40,302 nucleotides of DNA from Mnemiopsis leidyi (Eukaryota > Ctenophora > Tentaculata > Lobata > Bolinopsidae). The stretch spans positions 534,571-574,872 of the forward strand of contig JH152823.1 in NCBI GenBank assembly GCA_000226015.1, in the 5' to 3' direction. The notes beneath the pieces are model-generated. The model was not told where the DNA came from, did no database searches, and worked only from the letters and a program-made list of their open reading frames with translations. Shown here piece after piece: positions 1 through 10,673 of the stretch. Every line of letters begins with the position of its first letter. Within the stretch, counting starts at the first letter, position 1. The translations under genes and the position numbers were made by a program.

Positions 1-803
1 GGCTTCATGCCAGATGGTCGAGTCCGGGTCAACAGGAACGGAGCCATAAAGGGTCCTGATAGAAAGAAACTGAAGGACAGAAATTCGGACCGAGTGTATG
101 TCAGCAAGAATCCGTACGTTGGTGTGGATGGTGCTGTCTACAAGCCGGACGGATCACCGTTCCTTGACCACATTTCAAAGGAACCTCTCCATGCCCAGGT
201 GGATCGAAACAAACTGCCGAGAACCGATGAGGAGGGAAACTTGATCGGACTAAAGAATCTTCCCTTGAAAGACAAAGACGGCAATGCTCTTGTCAACGGG
301 ACAGGACCTATCGTCTACAAGGGGGTGGTGATGCTGCCCATCGGCAGGCCATTGACTGACCCTAACGGGAACATTTTATCTGTTGGCTTAACAAATGATG
401 GTTTGCCTTGGGTTGATAAAGACAGATGTGTGTACAATCCACTCGGAAAAATCATCGTTGGATTTGATAACAAGCCTGTCTTGATATGTTACAGCTCATT
501 GAGGTTTATCACTCTTCATCAGGATTCTTTACTGTCCGAGTCAGAAAGTTCAGACGATGAAATTGTTTTCGAAGAGTTAGATTATGAGATTTTGCCTAAG
601 GAAACCGACCTGATTATCGATGTCGCTATTGTGAATACCCTAAACTTGGCTCCTAGCGTTTTTAGTTTGCAAACTACATCCAAACCGGAAGAAGACCAAG
701 ACAAATTTATTGCTGAAATTGATCAGCCGATCTCCGATATGGGTGTGGATGTAACAAGTGATGATGTTTTGAAATTTTCACTCTCTAAAGATAGAACCTC
801 AAG
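1..803 (+). CDS. Exon with D-x-x-G-N repeats, partial at 5' end; probable spectraplakin exon
   Basis: The frame is open from base 1 (codons before the first ATG at 7 also read through), so the exon is cut by the window edge. Residues 1-160 are a degenerate repeat with recurring LP-x-x-D-x-x-G-N turns (for example PLKDKDGNAL, PLTDPNGNIL, GLPWVDKD), suggesting short beta-turn units. Residues 175-265 are acidic. A donor GTTAGT at 804 leaves phase 2, which matches the phase-2 acceptor at 2474, giving a Ser at the junction. If not spliced, the frame ends at TAG 841-843 as a short alternative C-terminus. It could instead be the last exon of a separate upstream gene. I do not recognise the repeat family. 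Confidence 0.6.
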
Positions 804-2473
804 GTTAGTTGGGTCAATAACTCAAAACTATTTGTTTACGTAGCTATCATCACGCTGTAAGATCAGCGACAGCGATTTCGTGTGATACAACAAAATACCT
901 CGCGTCATCGACTCTCTCCAGTTGTCTCGTATGAGCTTTCTCATCCGTGTTTCAAAGCTTACAACTATCTTTTTGAAACAGCTGCACAATCTTAGAGATA
1001 CAAATAATTGAGCGGCGCTGCAGTTCTATGGTATTGCCCGGGTCTATTCACTGTAGTCCACCTGCAGCTATAACGTATCATATTTCAACACACTCCAACG
1101 TGTTGTTGTAGAAGGTACAATGTATGTTAAGTTAAATATATTGCACAGTTTGTCCTTTCAGTAGTTGCATCGGATCTGCCAACGACACCCAGTAGTTGTG
1201 CACTAGTTCTGTCACGCCGTTGTGACAACGCAACTTCTACCATTGCCCTGGTTTGCGCTTTGATGTTATGTCGAACTCACCTGCACAGTTAGGTAACCAC
1301 ACAGAGCTAAACCGATGTCCTCTGCGGGTTTTTATAGGCAAACTGTCGCCCCACCAGAGGCAAGCAAGCCCCGACCGTGCAGTCTGGATCACATACAGCT
1401 TCAGGCTGGTCAGCGATCCTGGAGTTCTACCTAACAGGTTCGATTGTTGTATACTTCTCCTTCCCCGGGTTCCACCACTGGGGATAGATCTATTGTTCCC
1501 TCGGGACGTACACAAAGAAAAGAAACTCTTATTCGCGATCCGAGAGGCCCTTTTGAAGCAGAAATGCTATTAAATGATCAATAGAATACCGCCCTAGCCT
1601 TCCTTGACTTCTCTCTATCAACCCATAAAAGGAGTTGGACTCTAGAGCCAATTTCGTTGCGCTCTACTTGTACATGTCAGAGTCCCGGCTATTGATTGAA
1701 CTATTTTTGCGTGCATAGCTCCTCATGTATAACAGTTTAAAATGAATCATCAGTGTCAGTCCAACAAAAGGTGGTGTTCAACTTTCATTCTACATTTTTC
1801 AACATTGTGTTCGTCTGTATACTCTCCAAATGATAATACGTGCTGGTTTTCACGGCGCTGCTTTTCCGCCGAATGCTGATCAATCATTCTGCGACCGCTT
1901 GGGCTGTCGTGCCTCTAGGTCATCTGGTTTATATCATTTTTAACTTGTTCACAAGGTAACTGGGAGTCGAAGAAAATTTCCGTCGATTGCTGCGCATATA
2001 AGTGTAGCATTTTTCTTTAGTGTGTTTCGACATGAAAACACGCTATTACTGACACCTTGACAATTTGGAAACTTTTCCTTACGCACCAAATGACTGACAA
2101 ACCTCTCACTCCACTAACTCTTCTCAAATCAATCACAACATACATCTTAAATCATCAGCTATGTCACCTACTGTTAACACTCGTACACGGAAGCCGTTTT
2201 TAACCCGGTACAAATAATGTGCTGTTAACGCCCCGACGAATCACATTGTTTTATGCTCTATTAACTGTCCAGATACTTACGGCTTCCCGTCACGATTTTA
2301 TGGAATAGACCTACTTTCGTGACTTTGTTGTATAAAGACACGTAAATTAGGGTATTATTTCCTAAGATTCCACATTTTTACAATACCGCGTACCTTACCC
2401 CAAATTTTTACAATACCCCATATCTGACCCCTCATGTTTACATTACCCCCTATCAAGCTGTACATTTCCACAG
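804..2473 (+). other. Intron (or gap between genes), no supported exon
   Basis: No exon consistent with the flanking phase 2 was found. Bases 1253-1573 hold an open frame on both strands, but the translations are not compositionally protein-like and have no domain. The last 100 bases hold a 30-base tandem repeat next to the acceptor. Confidence 0.5.
2372..2460 (+). repeat. 30-bp tandem repeat, 3 copies, just upstream of an acceptor
   Basis: Copies start at 2372, 2402 and 2432 with the core tttttacaatacc followed by a C/T-rich stretch. The array ends about 13 bases before the AG at 2472-2473 and supplies its pyrimidine tract. Confidence 0.75.
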
Positions 2474-2624
2474 TAACGAAGAGCAGTACAAGGCGTACGA
2501 GCGGCTCCAAGAGGAGCTCGAACTGTTCCAAGGCTGGTGTAACGACACCAGAGAAAAACTCGACAACCCACCTCGGGTTCTCATCCAGCTGGTGGAAGTT
2601 TCCAGACTCAAGGCTCAACGTCAG
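2474..2624 (+). CDS. Spectraplakin rod exon, spectrin-repeat helix A/B
   Basis: Bounded by CAG before 2474 and GTAGGT at 2625; enters in phase 2 and leaves in phase 0. It encodes about 50 residues beginning NEEQYKAYERLQEELELFQG, with the helix-A tryptophan (FQGWCNDTREKL) typical of spectrin repeats. Confidence 0.85.
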
Positions 2625-3826
2625 GTAGGTAGTCTCTAGGCTGAAAATGTGGGATATAATATGCAATATTCATGTTGCTTGATTTTCGGACTCCACCCCC
2701 GGCCCCGGGGGCTAGTCGGTAGTCTTTCTTGTCGTATTTACACACGTTGTGAATTGGTAAGTGTATCTTTGATCATGAATCAAAGTTTCAGAATCAGATA
2801 GATTCGGTTATTCTTGGGGAAGTGTCTCAAATTTTCGATACTCTCAAATTTTCGATACACCTCATTCCTCAAAATTTGTCGGCCCTACCTTAGTTGTCGG
2901 TATTTTATGTCCAACAATTTTTTACTAGTTCTTGTTGAAAGTCAAAGGATAAATTATCTGCTAACAAATGTTAAAGAGCATGTTATTTTAGGTATCTTTG
3001 TATTTTTATACCAGAACTATATATATATATCAAACTCTATCACTACCCTTCCAATAGTAATAGTTTAACATCCTAGAAAGGTAATAGAGTCCTGCAGAGG
3101 AGACATTTAAAAAAAATTAAAACAGTCCGTAGTATGGCTGAAATGGACTGAAAAAGCTTAAACATTTGATATTTGAAACATGTTTCTCCATTTAACTCTA
3201 TCTGAGGCAACTTCTCTGAGTTCATAAAAATCATCAGTATTGTGCAGTCGCATATTATGCTCTCTCAAGTCAGCCTGGATGAAGGAGAATAAGTTGGTGC
3301 TAGATAAGGAATATTTTGCTTGCTCGTTATAGCTTTATAGACTTTGACTGAAACAAATTTGCAATAGAATTATAACAAAAGTATAGCTATCAATCCAGAA
3401 ATGAGATATAAAGTTTCGCTATTAACGTTCATTTCACATTATTCTGTACCAATAGCACGTCGACATAGTATTCGTTCAGAACAGCTCTGTTTGTTTTTGT
3501 TTCTCACAACTGATAGCAATCTGCCCGCTATTGATCTTTTGATGAACTTATAGTTATTGAGATTATCTAAGTACCTTTCCATAATCTTTGACGCTCAATC
3601 TGTGATCAAATCAAACTGCGGTCTCTATTTCAGGATCCCCTGAAAAATATGAGGTTGATAGATGTTTATATAGGCATCGTGGTCATGGTATGTGCCCAAG
3701 TTTCGAGTATCCATAAGGAATAATTAGAAAGTAGAATTGAAAAGTTGCAATCCAATGAATCTAGAAAAGTATTGCGTATTGAACATGACGTTATCTTAAA
3801 GCGAATCACAAGATCTTGCTTGTATT

Positions 3827-4813
3827 TCACAGAAACATACCGGTGTCAAGAGATGTACTCAACACCCGATATCGCACCCTCGCTATCCTCTCTGTCAAAT
3901 AGCCCCTGAAACTCCTGACAGTACAGCAGTAGATTACAAAGTTGTCCACCACGTTGAAATAAGAAAAAGTAGCTCCGGCCCGGTAGAAGTAGAGGTGGAA
4001 GTACCGGCCTCCTAACACGTGATCGTCCTCCACATAGGGGCTAGTCACGTGGTACACGTTGTAGGGCAGTGCCGAGATGCAGTACAATACAGCGGACAGG
4101 ACCACTGTAGCTATCCCTTGCCACCGGACTTGCCCCCGACTCTTGAGGGAGGCTCTCCTCGCCCGCTGGAGGTGTTTCACTAGGAGCACTGATGTGAGGA
4201 TTATCAATAAGTTGGGGAGAAACGCGGAAAGTCCGAACTTTATCGGCCCTAGCCACCTCCACGTCCTGGAACTGTAGGCGTAGTTAGAGTTGTAAAGCCG
4301 GTAGTCGAAGTAAATGTCGTCAATGTCGACCACCAGGAAAAGTCCGGGGAAGCAGAGAGAAAGTGCCCAGATAGCAACACACACCCGGTGTGCTTGTTCA
4401 GGTGACCAGGATCGCGTTCTGAGGGGACGACTGAGGAGGAGGTATTTACTGACTGTCATCGCACAGATGAGGAGCGGACTGACACAGAAACTGTAGCTGG
4501 TCAAGTAGACCAACACTGAGCTGAGGACAGAGTTGAGGATGTTCCTGTTGGCGAGGAGGGAGACTATCTGCGGTACAACCCCAACCACAGCTATCATGAG
4601 ATCGCAAGCGGCTACGTGCCTGACCATTACCACGATGTAGCGGTGTAGCTTGAAGGCATTGTGGTGGCAGGATGCCACCAGTATGGTGCTGCCTCCCAGG
4701 AGAGCGAAGATGAAGATGAGGAGTAGCCAAGCGGTCCAGGTGTAACGTTCTACTGTGTCTGTAATCCCAAATAGAGTGAAATTGGAGTGATCTGTTGTAA
4801 TGTCTCTTGTCAT
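3827..4813 (-). CDS. Orphan class A (rhodopsin-like) seven-transmembrane receptor, intronless, nested
   Basis: Codes for 328 residues in one uninterrupted frame on the strand opposite the host gene. Seven hydrophobic segments are visible at about residues 27-50, 62-86, 95-120, 142-164, 190-215, 228-252 and 274-295. Class A marks: TM2 Asp (VAACDLMIAV), TM4 Trp and Pro (AIWALSLCFPG), TM5 Pro (SAFLPNLL), TM6 Pro (YCISALPY), and TM7 DNFVIY in place of NPxxY. The TM3 end reads SKY instead of DRY, and the usual Cys at the start of TM3 is missing, so the conserved extracellular disulfide is probably absent. The ligand cannot be inferred; the overall look is of a peptide or orphan receptor. The ATG at 4811-4813 is the first in frame. 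The lack of introns suggests a retrocopy origin or a normal intronless receptor family. Confidence 0.88.
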   Translation of the reverse strand: MTRDITTDHSNFTLFGITDTVERYTWTAWLLLIFIFALLGGSTILVASCHHNAFKLHRYIVVMVRHVAACDLMIAVVGVVPQIVSLLANRNILNSVLSSVLVYLTSYSFCVSPLLICAMTVSKYLLLSRPLRTRSWSPEQAHRVCVAIWALSLCFPGLFLVVDIDDIYFDYRLYNSNYAYSSRTWRWLGPIKFGLSAFLPNLLIILTSVLLVKHLQRARRASLKSRGQVRWQGIATVVLSAVLYCISALPYNVYHVTSPYVEDDHVLGGRYFHLYFYRAGATFSYFNVVDNFVIYCCTVRSFRGYLTERIARVRYRVLSTSLDTGMFL

Positions 4814-5111
4814 GTCGGATACTGTGGGTATTGCTAAGATGGAGATATCAGGATAACAGTCTCTACTATAACTGCTGTTATTAGTACTCTAAAATGTAAT
4901 CTTACTCAACATATCAAAAGATAAATGAACAAAGCAAGCAAACAGCGTCAAACTCTTATAACAAAGTATCGCCAAAAAGATTTACTGATCAGGAAAATCT
5001 ACTTGTTATTGAGCTGGCATAATTACTTACTGTTCCTGCTATAATCTTATCAATTATGCATTGTGACAATGATCATGATAAGTTTGAGCTATTACCTAAT
5101 TAACAATAGGA

Positions 5112-5214
5112 CAGTAAGACCTCGATTTATCGTGCCTCTATTTACCGTGTTCCTCAAATCACCTGGCCTTCTCCCTTTTCCCCGCGAGGCCCGGTAAATA
5201 GAGGATTTAGTGTA
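5112..5214. mobile_element. Possible pogo/Tigger-like MITE remnant
   Basis: Starts CAGTAAGACCTCGATTTAT and has inverted ends: cctctatttaccg near 5145 and cggtaaatagagg near 5192. Size about 100 bases. The start resembles pogo/Tigger termini, but the right end is less clear and no target duplication is certain. Confidence 0.4.
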
Positions 5215-6078
5215 TAGTCAATTTGCAACAACCATAATACAAATTGGACTATCTAAGGCCGCTGTAATTTTGAAATACCGTGAGTAAATTAACAAAATAT
5301 TGTCCTGATCAGCAATTGATTTGAGCAAAGCGCATCAGTGCTTTAGAATCTTGCAATAATAATAGAAGAAAAATGGTCTTGTCGTAAGGATCGAACATGC
5401 TAATATGATACATTTAAATGATTCGATTTCTCTTCAAGTCTTCATCGAAAAAGCTGAATTTAACGAAATGTGGCCGCTAGAAGTAATCTGAACAAATTAG
5501 GTCATACCATTTAACAGTTTGTACAATTCGCGACAAAATTACGTAGCTCACTCGAGACTGTATACAAATCTTGCACAAACCTCTCAGAGAGAGACCACAA
5601 TATCATTACCGAACAAGTCCGGGTAGCCGATATAATCTAAACACGGGTCCAACGTGCAATATTGCCGGGCAGAAATGTTGAAATTAATTTTGAATGAAAG
5701 CAATGAATTTCCAGAAGTCGCCAAGGCGAGCCTCATATTCACTTATTAAGAACATTTTAGAAAACGCTCTATTGAACCATCACACTATATTGTTTGATAT
5801 TTTAGACTTTACTTAGTTAACTTTAAGAAGTTTACAAACACATATAGTTACTTACAGTATTAAATGGGAGTTGGGACAGGAAATGGTAGAGCGTTAAAAC
5901 TGAACTCAAATTAACTCCTTCATTACCCCTAGTTATCTGACTCGTTTTCGACTTAACCAGTATAATTTTAAACTTAAACACCACACCACCGACAAATTAC
6001 TGAAGCAACTGTAACCTAAGTAACATAAAGCGTAACAAAAGCAAGCCGTAACAAGGATAAACTCTCCCCTCATTGCAG

Positions 6079-6243
6079 GAGATGGTGGATGAGGTGACAG
6101 AGAAAGGAAAAGAGCTACAACAGCTTGGAGACAAGGTATCGGACTACGTGACACAGAGTGGGGATGTTAAGGTGGAGGAGGCGGAGGGAGTGAAGGAGAA
6201 ACTCAAACTGGTCCAGGAGGAGTATACTATCATACTCAGAGCT
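6079..6243 (+). CDS. Spectraplakin rod exon
   Basis: Phase 0 at both ends; acceptor ttgcag, donor GTGAGT. It encodes 55 residues beginning EMVDEVTEKGKELQQLGDK, helical and charged, continuing the spectrin repeat of the previous exon (helices B and C). Confidence 0.85.
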
Positions 6244-7078
6244 GTGAGTTTTAGATTCTGCTTTCTTGACCGTGTATCCTGAGTTCGTTTTAAGCTTAGA
6301 GAGGACGATAGAAATTGGCTCTCCTCAAGAGAGTAAATGAGGGATTTTAAATGAAATAATTCGGTGTATGGATATTACTCGATATTTAATATATTTCATA
6401 AATATCAATCCCCGATTTAGAATAACCATTTTATATGCCTAAATTTGGCGCGTGCTTTTAGATATTGTGATGGGGTTTTCGAGACACCTTGTAATCCTTG
6501 ACAACTTGCCTAGACTGCTGTAATCTTGAGCAGTGTATGTGACGAGGATTGTTGGTTCTTTGACCTGCGTATCAACTAATGAAGGTTTAACTGCCAGTCT
6601 CTAAAGAAATATAATGGGAAATTCAATCAAGAAAGGTACAAGAAATGGGTGACAGCTTCTGACTAATATCAGCTATATTGCTCCTACTAGCTCCCTACCG
6701 TTCATTGCAACCATGCTTCAGTGGTTCATTTCAACCGATCCTTGTCTTCTTGGTGTTTGTATTTATGTGGTCCACGCAGGATACCATTTCATAGGATTAG
6801 GCGTGACAACTGAACTGACAAAATAATGTTACATTTTGTGTTGTTTATAGCGTTCTATTTTTACAGAGAATAAATCGATCAGTCCATCAGAATAAACCAT
6901 TTAAATTCTTTACATATCATGCTTTCATTCCACAATATATTTCCTTGTTCAGTATAATGACCTCACACTGTTCGCTGGTTTTATTCGAGGTCTTTAACAA
7001 AACGTACCAGTTGAATTGAATATTTCAAGATCCTCGTTGTCATGAGAACAAGCCAGCTCGCTTTCCCTCGAATCCCTC

Positions 7079-7138
7079 CACGTGATATAACGTTCCTGTT
7101 ACGTCACGTGTTCTGTCTGTACTCTGCGGTAACACGTG
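7079..7138. promoter_or_regulatory. Cluster of three CACGTG E-boxes
   Basis: CACGTG occurs at 7079, 7105 and 7133, the last two embedded in GTCACGTG and ACACGTGAC, the type bound by bHLH-zip factors (USF, MITF/TFE, Myc/Max). It lies about 1.5 kb upstream of the ATG exon at 8660. A promoter role is inference. Confidence 0.4.
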
Positions 7139-7597
7139 ACCTTGTCTTCCCTAAACTTATCAGGTGCACAGTACCATCCCCGTGTACTCGGTGTTTAGGG
7201 GCAAGCTAACTAAGTCGGACAAATTTTGCTTTTCAAGTTGATGATCTGATACATATCTACTACTATCTTCTGTTTTTTGTGGTAAAATATTTAACAGTAA
7301 CTCTTTTCTGGTAGCCCAATTTTATTTGATAATTGTTAAATGTCCTTAATGACAGCTTCTTACACGCCCCCCTATCAACTACAGATACCAACTCCACCCC
7401 TAGTTAGGGACTGAATTACACATTTTCCATGATGATGGTCCTGCTTAGTCTTTACTCGACAGATCTGAACACATGTACATAGATCTTTGTACATTGCACT
7501 GTAGTGCAACTTAGTGCTTTTTATTTCGAGCGGTTCTCTTTTTATGATGCCGAAATGGGAAGGATATGTTTCAATCTGTGCCTCAATTCATTTCAAT

Positions 7598-7731
7598 CGT
7601 GTCGTAATTCTAGTACTGGCGTATTCGTGTCGTAATTCCAGTACCAGCATATTCGTGTCGTAATTCCAGTACTGGTATATTCGTGTCGTAATTCCAGTAC
7701 TGGTATATTCGTGTCGTAATAACAGTGTCGA
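7598..7731. repeat. 28-bp tandem repeat, about 4.5 copies
   Basis: Units begin cgtgtcgtaattc at 7598, 7626, 7654, 7682 and 7710, each with a small palindrome around ccagtactgg. Confidence 0.9.
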
Positions 7732-8242
7732 ACATCATCAGATAAGAGATGAAATAGCAGATAGCTCGTAATTAAATATTCTATCTGGTATATGTAAAAT
7801 TCCCTTTCTTTAAGCTGGTTGAAATAATAGTTTAGTAATTTCAGTAATGGGTAGAAATGAAGAAAGCTAAATTAATTTTTCAAGAAATTAGTCAGAACGC
7901 CTAAGCTTTAATCATTGCCATCCCATATCCTACCCTTTATTAAACTATTATACCTTTTTTAAAGGTTGTCGACGAAATTGCCTTAATTCGATGTTGCAAT
8001 ATGTCAATAATATGGGAGCCGACTGTTCCTTTCTGCGAATTAGAGTTGTCATGGAAACACGGTGTATTATAATATCGTTCAATCTGCTAAATGAATGCTT
8101 TCACATCCCACCCTAATTCAATATGTCCTCTTTTTAACCCACCTTTAAAGGTGTTTGTTATTTGAGCCCCACTTATCTAGGAATTTCTATTTGTTTCGTG
8201 TTATTGCCTCACACAAGTGCTACATTTTTACTAGTAAAGTTG

Positions 8243-8291
8243 TGTCAGGTACATTTCCATGTACTTCAGTCAGGTACATTTCCATGTACTT
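8243..8291. repeat. 26-bp direct duplication with internal palindrome
   Basis: Two copies of gtcaggtacatttccatgta start at 8243 and 8269; each can fold (gtacat-ttcc-atgtac). Confidence 0.8.
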
Positions 8292-8659
8292 TCTTCAGTC
8301 GGCCACCCTCTCTGTGATTTGCTTGACCGACTTGTTACATGCAATGCCAGTAATTGATAACTCACACACAGTACACGCACGAACTAAAAGTTGTATAATG
8401 TGTATACTGTGAAGTTGGTATCTTTTGCTTATTGTGTACATGGTCCTGTGTTCAAGAAAAGTAAGCAGAATGTCAGTGTTGGTTGTTTGCCTCCCTTTCT
8501 TCTCCACTAGGAAATTAGTAATGCTTTCTTGGTTGGGGGTAGCGTGATAATAACCCTCTCTTGCCACCTTCCTACATTGTAGATGGTTGAGAGTTGTATG
8601 TGGTTGTGTTGATCCAGTGTCTTGTTGCTGTAATGGAGGTACCGTGACCTTCCAACACG

Positions 8660-8932
8660 ATGCCGGCAGACGAAACGGAAGCTGGACTACCGAGCGGTAG
8701 CCGCCCCACTGAAAACAACGAGTCTCGTCGTCACAAGAAGCACTACCACAGCAAACAGCGGGATACTCGTCACAGGCGGCCTGACCACAGTCCTCAAAAA
8801 GTTCAACATCTGTCGCACGGTCCTCATAAAAGTAACGGTCCCCAGACAAATCAGTCAGGGCAGCAGCATGAGTCCAGCCCTGTTAATGGTCACCCTGCCT
8901 CACCTAGAGGCAAACGTCGGATTAAGAAAAAG
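8660..8932 (+). CDS. Alternative first coding exon, His/Gln/Ser-rich N-terminus
   Basis: Opens with ATG at 8660 and runs 91 codons to a donor (GTAGCC) at 8933 in phase 0, matching the phase-0 acceptor at 9224. The peptide starts MPADETEAGLPSGSRPTENN and is rich in His, Gln, Ser and Arg, ending in a basic GKRRIKKK. It looks disordered and not spectrin-like. The exon is not needed to join 6243 to 9224, so it is best read as an internal start giving a short isoform beginning in the rod. No spliced acceptor is needed upstream. The opposite strand also has a 184-codon open frame here, which I regard as a shadow. Confidence 0.6.
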
Positions 8933-9223
8933 GTAGCCACACGTGACATACTATCAATGAATTTCAGCATTAGGATCTATTTAAATTTTGATGTACGCTG
9001 TATAACTGGCAGATGTGCACAGCGGACTGTATTTGCAGCTGCTGACCCTTAATAATAGCCTTCGTTTTTTACTTCTAATGAGAGATCCGATTGCAGCTTG
9101 AAATCAGTCGTTTTACCGTGCCCAGCATGCGAGCTTAGCTCCAACTTGATGCTGATCGTATCGTGGTTTAAGTCGTTAACTTCCCTCTCTCCGTTTTGCT
9201 CATGTTGCTCCTGTTCCAACCAG

Positions 9224-9394
9224 GCGAAGAGCGCCTCACAAGAACTGCAGGAGACGATGGACCGAGTGGAGAAGGTGGTGTATTGGTACAACTGTCTCCA
9301 ACAGTACCTCAAGAACAGTCGCAAGAGGCTGGAGATTCTGGACCCTGTTGCTACCGATGTAGTGGAGGTCGCTAAACAACTCAAACACTGCAAG
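9224..9394 (+). CDS. Spectraplakin rod exon
   Basis: Phase 0 to 0; acceptor ccaaccag, donor GTTCGA (weak). It encodes 57 residues from AKSASQELQETMDRVEKVV, including the helix-A pattern VYWYNCLQQYLKNSRKRLE. Confidence 0.85.
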
Positions 9395-9628
9395 GTTCGA
9401 TACTCTATTACTCTATTTCGGTTTTTACAATTTACTGTGATTCAATCTGAAGAAAAGTAACCGACTATACTGCATTCTTTTTTTTTCATTCCGTCAAAGA
9501 TTTAATCGACAGTAGGAATTTTAGAAATCGATCATAAGGAACGGTATTTTTGACATAGGGAAGCATTTTTTGTATCTTGTGACGGCCATTTAATTATGAG
9601 AAGTTACGTAAATAACAACCGATATAAG

Positions 9629-9777
9629 ACTTAAGAAAACAGAAACTAAGCTTCACTCTGCAGGCTATCACTATAGAGCTATAAAACTTAAGAAAACAGA
9701 AACTAAGCTCCACTCTGCAGGCTATCACTATAGAGCTATAAAACTTAAGAAAACAGAAACTAAGCTCCACTCTGCAG
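9629..9777 (+). repeat. 57-bp tandem repeat carrying the 3' splice site
   Basis: Three copies start at 9629, 9686 and 9743. Each contains ctctgcag followed by gctatcac, which is the real acceptor plus the first bases of the next exon. Only the third acceptor (AG 9776-9777) opens a frame; the first two read into TAA within seven codons. Confidence 0.92.
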
Positions 9778-9930
9778 GCTATCACCACGGAGCTGGAGAG
9801 CAAGGAGGAGCTGATAGAGGAGATGATGAAGGAGAGTGAGTACCTGCTCTCCCTCGCTGACAACGACCACCTTTACGTTATACCGGCCGACCTTGGCGAC
9901 AAAGTCACCTCCTTCAGAGCCGACTGGAAG
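9778..9930 (+). CDS. Spectraplakin rod exon
   Basis: Phase 0 to 0; donor GTAAGT. It encodes 51 residues, AITTELESKEELIEEMMKES and on to DLGDKVTSFRADWK, the typical helix-C end with Trp. The start is fixed by the third of three duplicated acceptors. Confidence 0.87.
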
Positions 9931-10154
9931 GTAAGTTGTTTAGGTAGAAATCTCCTTGTCTGTTTCTAGTGTTCTGGTGTTGGCTAGCCCGGTCCGGGTT
10001 TATTCTGACAATCTGACATCGTTAAAGAATTTACAAGAAACATGTCGTATCATTGAATTATTGAAATATACACCTTCGAATATTACCTTAAGGACTAAGG
10101 TTAAGAGCTGAAGAGCAGTTTTTGACGCAACTTTCTAATGTTGTTAACTTTCAG

Positions 10155-10673
10155 AAATTCTGTGTCAAGTGCAGATCACAAGAAAAGCGTCTTGAGAGAA
10201 CTTACACAAAGATCCGAAAACTGGAAGCTGCTCTGGACAAGATCCTGCGATGGCAGAACGAAAAAGAGAAAGAGTTAGCAGCAGCTCCCCCAATATCATC
10301 AGAACCGCACATTATAAAGGAGCAGCTGGAACAAATAAAGTCACTCAGAGCAATTGTTGACGGATGTGAGAGCCACATCACCACCGCTAATGAGCTAGCT
10401 AGAAGTCTGATTAACAAAGCTAAGTTGGGTGCGGACTCAATGCCTCCTTTGAAGCAAAAACTCGAGAAGATCAACGAGGGCTGGAAGAGGATGAACGCCA
10501 CCATTACACAGAGACTGTATGATCTGGAGTCAGCCTTAAAGAGAAGTCAGGGTATCGAGAAAGCACTGGAGGATATCAGGCGGTGGCTAAACGAGAAGGA
10601 GACCGAGCTTAGCACAAAGGATACACTCTCGATCAAGGACGACGAATTGCAAGAACAGCTATCAAAATACTCG
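10155..10673 (+). CDS. Spectraplakin rod exon, long
   Basis: Phase 0 to 0, 173 residues, donor GTAAGT. Two spectrin helix-A signatures are visible (ALDKILRWQNEKEKEL and ALEDIRRWLNEKETEL), so the exon covers about one and a half repeats. Confidence 0.92.

Larger units (their letters stand above)
2625..6078 (+). other. Large intron hosting an antisense gene and a small transposon remnant
   Basis: Phase-0 intron of 3,454 bases. It contains the intronless receptor on the - strand (3827-4813) and a MITE-like element near 5112-5214. The rest is AT-rich and I see no further coding exon. Confidence 0.75.
6244..8659 (+). other. Intron with tandem repeats and candidate promoter elements
   Basis: A 2,980-base phase-0 intron (6244-9223) in the long isoform; this is its first part. 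It holds an E-box cluster at 7079-7138, a 28-bp tandem array at 7598-7731 and a 26-bp duplication at 8243-8291. A good acceptor at about 7164 opens a short frame (VHSTIPVYS), but its donor is poor, so I do not call it an exon. Confidence 0.55.

Noticed and set aside
1237-1573. Overlapping open frames on both strands
   Set aside because: Neither translation has a recognisable domain or spectrin-like composition, and neither fits the phase of flanking exons.
7164-7230. Possible microexon after a strong acceptor (VHSTIPVYS)
   Set aside because: The only donor (GTGTTT) is weak, and the peptide is not spectrin-like.
8295-8849. 184-codon frame on the - strand
   Set aside because: It lies antisense to the 8660 exon and its 5' region, has irregular composition without domains, and ends without signals. 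It is a shadow frame.
9594-9863. Repeat-containing 89-codon frame on the - strand
   Set aside because: Arises from the 57-bp tandem repeat being a multiple of three; not a gene.
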